From Octadecabacter sp. (GTDB taxonomy: Bacteria; Pseudomonadota; Alphaproteobacteria; Rhodobacterales; Rhodobacteraceae), in contig JAPKAD010000013.1 in assembly GCA_028825445.1 (NCBI GenBank), positions 1 to 57,133 of the forward strand: a DNA stretch of 57,133 nt. Direction: 5' to 3'. Below are positions 50,772 through 57,133 of the stretch, one piece after another. Under the pieces are notes generated by a model. That model was not told where the DNA came from and made no database searches. It saw only the letters and a program-made list of their open reading frames with translations. Both the position numbers and the translations under genes were made by a program. Position 1 is the first letter of the stretch, and each line of letters begins with the position of its first letter.

Positions 50772-51607
50772 CGCACTCTATCATCGCTCATAGTGGGTAA
50801 AGTCGCCTGAGGGAGTGGACGGGACTGTGGACGAATTGAAGACTGCGACATGCAATAATCTTGACTTCGTGTCCATGCTGACATTTCAGCAATCTTGTTG
50901 CGGTTTGTCATCGGCCCCCAATCCGCCGCAACACCGCGCCAGCGACTGTCGCGTACCGCAATGGCGTTATCGCGTGGCACGGTCACGTTCATAATGCGAA
51001 TAGCGCAACTCAAATTGTCTTCTGGATTTTTGAGCGCTTCACCCGTAGTTGCAACGCAGCCGTAACGGCGCGCTGTATCAGGATAAATTTGCATTAGACC
51101 AAACCACAAATTGCCCCCACCAATAGCCGTCGGGCGATAGGTACTTTCATGTTTAACAAGTGCAGATATCATTCCGACCCAAAACGCACGGCGCAAATGT
51201 GGTGGATTTACAGCATAGGCTGGACACCATTTCTCGATATCGCGGGGTACAGTGTTTTGTAAATCACTGCCGTGGTTTTTTAATGCAGAAAGGGACGCAC
51301 GAGTCCAACTTTCTGAATCATCGCGAAAATCCCAACGAGCATTAGGAATATAATTAATACGTGCAACAGGACGTAACGTTGGGTTTTGAGAAATAATGAT
51401 TGGATAGCGGGAAATAAAATTAGAGTGAAAAGATGGACTAAGTTCCGTCTGTGGTAAGCGTGCAATCTCTGTACGTAATTGAATTGCATCAAGACGGCTT
51501 AAGGGCCGTGTCTGCGGCTGGGCTCTGCCAACGGACCATTCAGCTAGCGAAGCTGTTCCAAATGCGATGGCAAGAACACCGACTAAAAGAATTTTAATAC
51601 TAAACAT
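50768..51607 (-). CDS. Secreted lytic transglycosylase-like SLT-domain protein
   Basis: A 279-residue exported protein. The signal peptide is seen at residues 1-22 (MFSIKILLVGVLAIAFGTAS). The C-terminal half is an SLT (goose-lysozyme-like) domain: the catalytic Glu lies in ALVKHESTYRP, followed by GLMQIYPDTARRYGC and a conserved DNLSCAIRIM. Such enzymes cut the glycan chains of peptidoglycan. The start at 51607 is chosen to give a proper signal peptide; the upstream ATG at 51655 would bury it behind 16 residues. Conserved Cys may form disulfides. The spacing of the catalytic motif agrees with other small SLT proteins of Rhodobacteraceae. Confidence 0.85.
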   Translation of the reverse strand: MFSIKILLVGVLAIAFGTASLAEWSVGRAQPQTRPLSRLDAIQLRTEIARLPQTELSPSFHSNFISRYPIIISQNPTLRPVARINYIPNARWDFRDDSESWTRASLSALKNHGSDLQNTVPRDIEKWCPAYAVNPPHLRRAFWVGMISALVKHESTYRPTAIGGGNLWFGLMQIYPDTARRYGCVATTGEALKNPEDNLSCAIRIMNVTVPRDNAIAVRDSRWRGVAADWGPMTNRNKIAEMSAWTRSQDYCMSQSSIRPQSRPLPQATLPTMSDDRVR

Positions 51608-51814
51608 TATGCAACAATTAAGCTGTGGAATAAATATTGCAACGAAACTGTGCAATATAAGAACTTCACAGGTTATTTTTCATAAGCCGACACCAGATAT
51701 TGCATACTAGGAAATCCCTTCCACTAAGTCATTGCGGCAAGCCATCTTGAAACTGGACAAATGAGCGCCTATTCAGAAATAAGACTTACCATACATCCAA
51801 ATGCGGAGCGCAGA

Positions 51815-53323
51815 ATGCTTGACTCTAACTATGAGACCCCAAAAGTAAAAGTTATTGCTGGAACGACCGGCGATTGGGAAATTGTGATCGGTCTAGAAGT
51901 TCACGCGCAGGTCGCCACGAAAGCTAAACTGTTTTCAGGCGCATCGACTCAATTTGGTGCTGAACCTAACAGCAACGTTGCTTTCGTGGACGCAGGTATG
52001 CCTGGAATGTTACCTGTGATCAACGAAGAATGTGTGGCTTTCGCCGTAAAAACTGGTCTTGGACTTAAGGCAAAAATAAATCTCAACAGCGCGTTTGATC
52101 GTAAAAATTACTTTTATCCCGATTTGCCACAAGGCTATCAAATTTCACAGCTGTACCACCCCATCGTTGGCACTGGCGAAGTCTTAGTTGAAATGGGTAA
52201 TGGCACCGCGCGAAACGTTCGCATCGAACGCATCCACCTGGAGCAGGATGCAGGAAAATCGGTTCATGATATGGACCCTTCAATGTCGTTCGTAGACCTC
52301 AATCGCACGGGCGTAGCCCTGATGGAGATAGTAAGTTTTCCAGATATCCGTGGCCCAGAAGAAGCGGCAGCTTATGTGGTGAAACTGCGCCAAATACTGC
52401 GCTATCTCGGCACCTGCGACGGCAATATGCAAAATGGCAATCTGCGCGCAGACGTTAACGTGTCAGTTTGCCGCCCCGGTGACTACGAAAAATTCCAAGC
52501 CTCCAGTAACTTTGGTGATCTAGGGACACGATGCGAAATCAAGAACATGAACTCAATGCGGTTCATCCAATTGGCCATTGATTTTGAAGCCCGACGTCAG
52601 ATTGCAATTATCGAAGACGGTGGAAAAATCGTTCAAGAAACCCGACTGTATGATGCCGAAAAGAACGAAACACGATCCATGAGATCCAAAGAAGAAGCAC
52701 ATGATTACCGCTATTTCCCAGATCCAGACTTACTGCCACTCGAAATTGAGCAAGCTTGGGTCGATGATATAGCTGCGTCATTGCCCGAACTTCCCGATGC
52801 CAAAAAGACGCGATTCATCACAGAATTTGGCCTTTCTGACTATGACGTATCAGTTTTGACGGCCGACGTTGATAGCGCGGGCTTCTTTGAAGCCGTGGCC
52901 CAGAGCAGTGACGGCAAGTTGGCTGCTAACTGGGTAATTAACGAATTATTTGGTCGTCTCAAAAAAGATGATAAAGATATTTTAGACAGTCCGATTTCGG
53001 CTGCGCGGCTGAGTCAATTAGTGACACTGATCAAATCTGACAAGATTAGCGGTAAAATCGCAAAAGAGGTTTTTGAAATTTCCTACATGTCAAACCGTGA
53101 TCCAGTTGAGATAGTGAAAACCGAAGGTATGGAACAGGTTACAGATGCTAGCGCCATTGAAGCAGCAGTTGATGATATTATAGCCAAAAACCCAGACCAG
53201 GTCACCAAAGTAAAAGAAAACCCGAAACTTGTGGGCTGGTTTGTTGGTCAGGTAATGAAAGCCACGAGCGGAAAAGCTAATCCTGCTGCAGTCAACAAGC
53301 TAATAAATGATAAGCTGAAATAG
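51815..53323 (+). CDS. gatB: Aspartyl/glutamyl-tRNA amidotransferase subunit B
   Basis: A 502-residue subunit of GatCAB, which converts misacylated Glu-tRNA(Gln) or Asp-tRNA(Asn) to the correct amide. It begins with the family N-terminus, has [11 protein letters not shown], the [16 protein letters not shown] signature, the zinc/kinase pocket and the C-terminal YqeY domain ending [11 protein letters not shown]. The start at 51815 is preceded by GGAG at 51804-51807; the frame reaches back to 51761 without family similarity. gatA and gatC are not in the window. Confidence 0.96.
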   Translation: MLDSNYETPKVKVIAGTTGDWEIVIGLEVHAQVATKAKLFSGASTQFGAEPNSNVAFVDAGMPGMLPVINEECVAFAVKTGLGLKAKINLNSAFDRKNYFYPDLPQGYQISQLYHPIVGTGEVLVEMGNGTARNVRIERIHLEQDAGKSVHDMDPSMSFVDLNRTGVALMEIVSFPDIRGPEEAAAYVVKLRQILRYLGTCDGNMQNGNLRADVNVSVCRPGDYEKFQASSNFGDLGTRCEIKNMNSMRFIQLAIDFEARRQIAIIEDGGKIVQETRLYDAEKNETRSMRSKEEAHDYRYFPDPDLLPLEIEQAWVDDIAASLPELPDAKKTRFITEFGLSDYDVSVLTADVDSAGFFEAVAQSSDGKLAANWVINELFGRLKKDDKDILDSPISAARLSQLVTLIKSDKISGKIAKEVFEISYMSNRDPVEIVKTEGMEQVTDASAIEAAVDDIIAKNPDQVTKVKENPKLVGWFVGQVMKATSGKANPAAVNKLINDKLK

Positions 53324-53861
53324 CTATCAGCCTAAACATGAAATAGATGTGAGGATCACTATCGCACTTCCAAGCAATTATAGCCTTGCTAATACCGATT
53401 TTTTATCAGTTTTAAAAAATTAAATTTTTAGCAGTAAGCTTCAGCTTTTTATGAATGGCTTGAAGGCACAAGGATGAGAATAACATTGCAGAGAGGTCCT
53501 CCCCGTTGAAAAATGAGTTGATTTAAAACATGTAAGTTTTTCGATACTCTTTGAAATTTAACAACTAACCATACCGGATGTTGCAGTTGTGCTTAAGCAA
53601 AAAAATACGGCTTCGCCAAATGTTGAAGGGGAGGAAGTTGCTGGACAAGCTGAGCACTAAATTTTAGCACCCTAAAACCCAAATATCGCAACTGTGCTAC
53701 AATCCACCCATGAAAATGGTGTCTTAACTCTACTTTCTACAGAAGGCCGTGAAACCAGCGCACATAAAATGCCTTTGTACTTCTATTGAAGCAAGAAAAG
53801 CTCAAGAACTAATATAGCAAAGGACACAGACAGCCTCATGTACAAAGACCAATAAAGTCGT
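53324..53861. other. 538-base gap between gatB and bolA
   Basis: No intact gene. Plus-strand fragments such as PDVAVVLKQKNTASPNVEGE (near 53580) and VLQSTHENGVLTLLSTEGRE (near 53695) look like protein but are separated by stops. The second resembles the start of enoyl-CoA hydratase family proteins only vaguely. Probably relics. Confidence 0.35.
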
Positions 53862-54116
53862 TCAGGAAATTTGCAGCGATAGAGCGTGAATTCTTGCAAT
53901 AATATCAGGTCCCAGGGCTGTGTGAACCGCACGATGTTTGCCGATACGCGATTGACCAGAAAATACAGTAGACACAATTTCAACACGCCAATGGCTCTCA
54001 CCAGACCCATCATCACCTGCGTGACCGGCATGTTTATGGCTTTCATTAATGACCGCCAGCGACGTGGGCGCAAATGCCGCGTCCAAAATAGTGCGAATTT
54101 CGGTGTTTAAGTCCAT
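53862..54116 (-). CDS. BolA family protein
   Basis: An 84-residue protein of the BolA family, which with monothiol glutaredoxins handles [2Fe-2S] clusters and affects morphology. The conserved histidine-rich motif NESHKHAGHAG is at residues 24-34, and the late FSGQSRIGKHRAVH segment with the invariant His is present. The C-terminus is LGPDIIARIHALSLQ. Divergent from the J-domain gene, a pairing often seen in Rhodobacteraceae. Confidence 0.93.
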   Translation of the reverse strand: MDLNTEIRTILDAAFAPTSLAVINESHKHAGHAGDDGSGESHWRVEIVSTVFSGQSRIGKHRAVHTALGPDIIARIHALSLQIS

Positions 54117-54190
54117 TATTTTCTCCTCTACCCCTTCAATCCTCGCACATATCTTCTATGGTCAAACGTCCGAGTTGGAAAGGTGTAGCC

Positions 54191-54823
54191 ATGTCTAAAG
54201 ATGATCCCTTTGGGTTTAATATGTCGGTTTCGGCCAGCAAAAAGAAGAACCCGCGCGGACGGCGCGGAATGTCCGGCGCGTCCGAGACATCAAACCGTTT
54301 GTGTGAAAAGCCAGACTGTAAGGAGCCTGGCAAGTATCGTGCACCCAAAAACCCTGATGTGCTTGACGACTTTTACTGGTTTTGCAAAGATCACGTTCGA
54401 GAGTATAATCTAGGCTGGAATTTCTTTGACGGCACTACAGAAGCCGAAATCAATGCCCAACGAACCAAAGATCTTGTTTGGGAACGCAAAACTTCGTCGA
54501 TGAAAAAGTCAGATGAACAGCGCGCTTGGGCGAGGTTGGGAGTCGATGATCCTCATCAGGTGCTTGGAGTAAATGCGACGCAGAACCCCGGTAAATCTAT
54601 AACTGGATCCACGCGTAAGCTTCCAGCAACTGAACGCAAGGCCATTGATATTTTGGAAGCCAAAGATCATTGGGCTAAGACGGAAGTGCGCAAGGCATAC
54701 AAGAAACTGATCAAAGTCCTACACCCTGACATGAATGGGGGTGACCGTTCACAAGAAGAGCAATTGGCCGAGGTCGTTTGGGCGTGGGATCAAATCAAAT
54801 CAAGCCGGCACTTTAAAACGTGA
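54191..54823 (+). CDS. J-domain (DnaJ-like) molecular chaperone
   Basis: A 210-residue protein. The C-terminal ~60 residues are a J domain with the HPD motif in KVLHPDMNGGD and helix II EVRKAYKKLIK. The N-terminal ~130 residues are charged and contain a Cys pair (CEKPDCKEPGKY), but no Gly/Phe region or zinc fingers, so it is a type III co-chaperone of DnaK. The start at 54191 fits homologues (MSKDDPFGFNM); 54158 is in frame but lies in the divergent promoter zone. In relatives cobS usually follows; it does not here. Confidence 0.9.
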   Translation: MSKDDPFGFNMSVSASKKKNPRGRRGMSGASETSNRLCEKPDCKEPGKYRAPKNPDVLDDFYWFCKDHVREYNLGWNFFDGTTEAEINAQRTKDLVWERKTSSMKKSDEQRAWARLGVDDPHQVLGVNATQNPGKSITGSTRKLPATERKAIDILEAKDHWAKTEVRKAYKKLIKVLHPDMNGGDRSQEEQLAEVVWAWDQIKSSRHFKT

Positions 54824-54836
54824 TTTAATTAAACCG

Positions 54837-54876
54837 CCCCAATAGTCGTCGTTACAGGCTATCGGGGTGTTTTTTT
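54837..54876 (+). terminator. Terminator after the J-domain gene
   Basis: Stem CCCCAATAG (54837-54845) pairs with CTATCGGGG (54859-54867), with one A-C mismatch, a 13-base loop and a run of seven T at 54870-54876. A clear rho-independent terminator. Confidence 0.85.
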
Positions 54877-55172
54877 CATCATTCATAAAAAAGTTTAAGT
54901 AGTATAACTTTTGCCTTGGTATAAAATCTAAAGCAGGTGTTAATTAAAAAATTGGAAAACCATAGAGTACCAGTATTAGGGAGCCAAACGGGATCAAAAC
55001 TATAATAAACAGTCAAAACACTGTACCGTAAAGTAGCATACCCAGCATCCCACCAATTGCTAAAATATCTAAAATCCAAGTTAAATATCAACTGTAAATT
55101 CAAAAAGGCACTGCATATTTTAGATGCAATGCAGTAGGGGAACGAAGCCATTAAATGCACAAAGCAACCTGT
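54877..55172. other. AT-rich stretch with no gene
   Basis: A minus-strand open frame (54879-55160) is present, but its composition (many Phe, Tyr, Leu, no family resemblance) is that of AT-rich noncoding DNA. Nothing else seen. Confidence 0.4.
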
Positions 55173-55178
55173 TAAAAA

Positions 55179-55222
55179 GTACGATGTTTACTTTTAAAAA
55201 GTACGATGTTTACTTTTAAAAA
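55179..55222. repeat. Perfect 22-base tandem duplication
   Basis: Two exact adjacent copies of a 22-base unit (starting GTACGATGTTTACTTTTAAA), at 55179-55200 and 55201-55222, preceded by TTAAAAA, which matches the end of the unit. It lies in noncoding DNA and probably arose by slippage. Confidence 0.9.
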
Positions 55223-55418
55223 AATGTGAAAAACCTGAGTTTCCAGCACAAATTGGCATACTAGGACAGTAAACAACCTAAAGTCTCGATAGGTTTTCTC
55301 ACGGCATCACCATCTACCTATCTATAATTACCAAAACAAAAAACCTTATCTCCTTATTGCGAGTAGAGAGGTGTTAAGCGCAGGCAGTCGCCGCCCACGC
55401 TCGTTTTATTCGTCGATT

Positions 55419-55886
55419 TTATGCTGCATGGAACACCAAGCTGACGCCGTTTAAACAATGCCGCAAACCTGTAGGGTCTGGGCCATCATTAAATATGTGA
55501 CCCAAGTGACTACCACAGCGATCGCAGTGGCATTCAGTACGGGACGAGAAAAAACTATTGTCCTCTTTTATCTGGATAGCGCTAGGTAATACGTCAAAGA
55601 AAGAGGGCCATCCAGTGCGGCTGTCAAATTTGTGAAGCGATGAATACAGCGCCTGATCGCAGCCACGACAGTGATAAATACCAGTCACAAAATGTTTATC
55701 CAGCGGCGATGAGCCTGACCGTTCAGTGCCTTCTTCACGCATCACATAATACTGATCGTCAGTAAGGAGGGTACGCCACTCAGCTGGTGTGCGTGTGATC
55801 TCAAAGGAACCATCTGCTGCAGTAACGCGAGATGTACCAAAAGCAGTAGTGGCAATGGCGGTGATTAAAAAGGTCCGGCGACTCAT
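55419..55886 (-). CDS. msrB: Secreted peptide-methionine (R)-S-oxide reductase
   Basis: A 155-residue exported enzyme that repairs the R form of methionine sulfoxide. The N-terminus is Tat-like (SRRTFLITAIATTAFG). Zinc-binding CxxC pairs are CRGC and CDRC; the core FDSRTGWPSFFD is intact; the catalytic Cys is in GLRHCLNGVSL. The start at 55886 places the twin arginine near the N-terminus. Relatives with such leaders act in the periplasm. A broken FAS1 gene lies upstream on the same strand. Confidence 0.92.
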   Translation of the reverse strand: MSRRTFLITAIATTAFGTSRVTAADGSFEITRTPAEWRTLLTDDQYYVMREEGTERSGSSPLDKHFVTGIYHCRGCDQALYSSLHKFDSRTGWPSFFDVLPSAIQIKEDNSFFSSRTECHCDRCGSHLGHIFNDGPDPTGLRHCLNGVSLVFHAA

Positions 55887-56028
55887 AGCAAACTCCAAAT
55901 TATTTGGATCTCTTGTAAACGTTCACTTTGTTTGTGGGACAAAATATGACGGGGCGCACGCATTTGTGACCGAAGGTGAACCTTTTTGACTAAGTTTTAG
56001 GCTTCTGCAGCTTATCAGATATTAGAGG

Positions 56029-56594
56029 TCAGACTGACTGCTGAAGCAAAATTATGCTGTAGATGACGTAGATCACTCCGTTTAACTGATCGACGTAGGC
56101 AATTGCGACAGTCGCTAAACGGCTTTTTAGTCAATCAACGTGATGTCATCACCAAAAATTTCTGCCATCAACGTATATCCACCCAGTCTCACAACAGGAA
56201 AAGTACCTTTATAATCAGCGATCATGGGCGCCTATGCTATCTATACACACATCGATGGCGGCAAAGTAGAAGGTCAGGATCATGGCCAATTACATTTTAC
56301 TCTCATACATCATTAGTGCGCCAAGTGTTTTGTCAGTGAACAGGCCAAGCACTTCGCTCGTTGGTGCGAAAACAGTAAACGGGCTAGTACCAGACAATGT
56401 GTCAACCAGACCAACCTAAATAATGGCCACAATGAGTGTTGTGTAAATTGGGGAATTTATTGTATTTTGATTATATTTTTTTCGGCAAAAATCTCCTCAC
56501 CGCCAGCCATTGATTTGGACATGTGTGTGTCAGAAAATATCATACCTGTTGTCAGTGGAAGTGCAGCAGCGATTGCTAATGTTTTCATGATCAT
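56029..56594 (-). pseudogene. Broken fasciclin (FAS1)-domain secreted protein gene
   Basis: The minus strand holds a complete but broken gene for a small secreted FAS1 protein (about 190 residues when intact). The start at 56594 or 56588 gives a signal peptide (MKTLAIAAALPLTTGMIFSD), then AGGEEIFAEKNI, after which the frame breaks. In another frame come YTTLIVAII, VGLVDTLSGTSPFTVFAPTS (the FAS1 H1 motif), ADYKGTFPVVRLGGYTLMAE, IFGDDITLID and, again in a shifted frame, ATVAIAYVDQLNGVIYVI (the H2 motif). At least three frameshifts and four stops. FAS1 proteins mediate adhesion or matrix contact. Confidence 0.87.
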
Positions 56595-57133
56595 GAAACG
56601 ACTGTAAATAAATTTGTAGAGACCCCACGATTGCGAGCCAATGCAAACAGCCACTTATCTTTCAAAAGAAAGTTTAATTAAAATTTAAAGTCTAAATGTG
56701 CTGTGAAGCTAGCCTGACTTTAAACGTGGAAATTTTGCCTGCAAGAAAAAAGGACCCGTAGGCGCGCCTATCAATAATCCACCAACCTACTCATCTGAAA
56801 TCAAAAGCGTCGCATCAACCATATGATCTCAGAAAATTTCTAGGATAATCATTTCATCAAAATTTGTATTATTGACTAGAACGACCAGAAATAAGAGAAG
56901 CCAGCTCTTACAATGAACTACAACTCTAGAAAACAAAATTGTGCACGGACCTTAACTTGACGTTGCACAAATATTTGATTTTTTTAGGCTTAGGTACACA
57001 ACCTTGAGTCTGTTATCTTGCACGATAACGCTGAAAAAAGATTTTGGCGTTTCGGCGTTGGATTGCATGTTACCATCAAACTGCAACACAACTTAAACTG
57101 TAAGCGCCACGACAGCTGCATCCAAATCCAAAT
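56595..57133. other. Right end of the window, no intact gene
   Basis: AT-rich. A perfect 12-base palindrome TAGGCGCGCCTA lies at 56759-56770. On the minus strand near 57075-56955 a protein-like reading (FDGNMQSNAETPKSFFSVIV and on) ends in a stop; it could be the edge of a gene or a relic extending beyond the window. Confidence 0.35.

Noticed and set aside
54879..55160. Minus-strand 93-codon frame rich in Phe, Tyr and Leu
   Set aside because: The composition is that of AT-rich noncoding DNA, and no motif or start signal was found.
55379..55405. Possible terminator after msrB (stem AGCGTGGGC with GCCTGCGCT on the minus strand)
   Set aside because: The stem needs two G-T pairs and no T-run follows, so termination cannot be claimed.

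Overview
The window looks like a chromosomal segment of an alphaproteobacterium of the Roseobacter group (Rhodobacteraceae). The evidence is family-level: a Roseobacter-type run of NDUFA12, MlaD, DUF2155 and aat genes next to accBC, a fused PntA, a ScfR-like regulator, the bolA/J-domain pair, and protein sequences that read like Roseobacter homologues throughout. Genes have moderate GC but are separated by unusually long AT-rich gaps. Several gaps hold recognisable broken genes. I see no tRNA, rRNA, insertion sequence, integrase, phage module or CRISPR array.

Layout. 0.6-1.0 kb: a DUF442/TIGR01244 phosphatase-like protein. 2.1-14.4 kb: an acetate/short-chain acyl locus with, on the minus strand, a small membrane protein, a sodium-symporter/histidine-kinase fusion, a single-domain response regulator and a ScfR-like XRE regulator; divergent from these are a LivK-H-M-G-F-type ABC importer and acetyl-CoA synthetase. 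15-18 kb: accB, accC, aat. 18.2-21.8 kb (minus): DUF2155, mlaD-like, NDUFA12, clpX, clpP. 22.4-23.6 kb: a broken BrkB/YihY gene and a secreted-protein gene that appears frameshifted. 23.8-29.1 kb: moaA, a methyltransferase, an M20 amidohydrolase, a badly decayed FAD oxidoreductase, argE. 29.3-35.9 kb: a dpp/opp-type peptide importer operon. 36-37 kb: a decayed ornithine/lysine decarboxylase. 37.4-41.6 kb: an RluE-like pseudouridine synthase and pntAB. 42.5-47.2 kb (minus): an isoprenylcysteine-methyltransferase-like protein, a class I glutamine amidotransferase, a GlcG/HbpS protein, malate synthase G and a DUF2256 protein. 47.2-55.9 kb: pepN, a TerB-like protein, a small membrane protein, an SLT-domain transglycosylase, gatB, bolA, a J-domain protein and msrB. 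56.0-56.6 kb: a broken fasciclin (FAS1) gene.

How the genes work together. The left third links sensing (CrbS/CrbR-like pair and ScfR) to activation of acetate (Acs) and beside it to the acetyl-CoA carboxylase subunits AccB/AccC. Malate synthase G with a GlcG/HbpS protein belongs to glyoxylate/two-carbon use. The dpp operon, PepN, ArgE and the M20 amidohydrolase form a peptide/acyl-amino-acid scavenging theme. The decayed genes (amino-acid-type FAD oxidoreductase, polyamine-type decarboxylase, adhesive FAS1 protein, BrkB membrane protein) point to ongoing loss of accessory functions. All functions are inferred from sequence reading alone; no database search was run.
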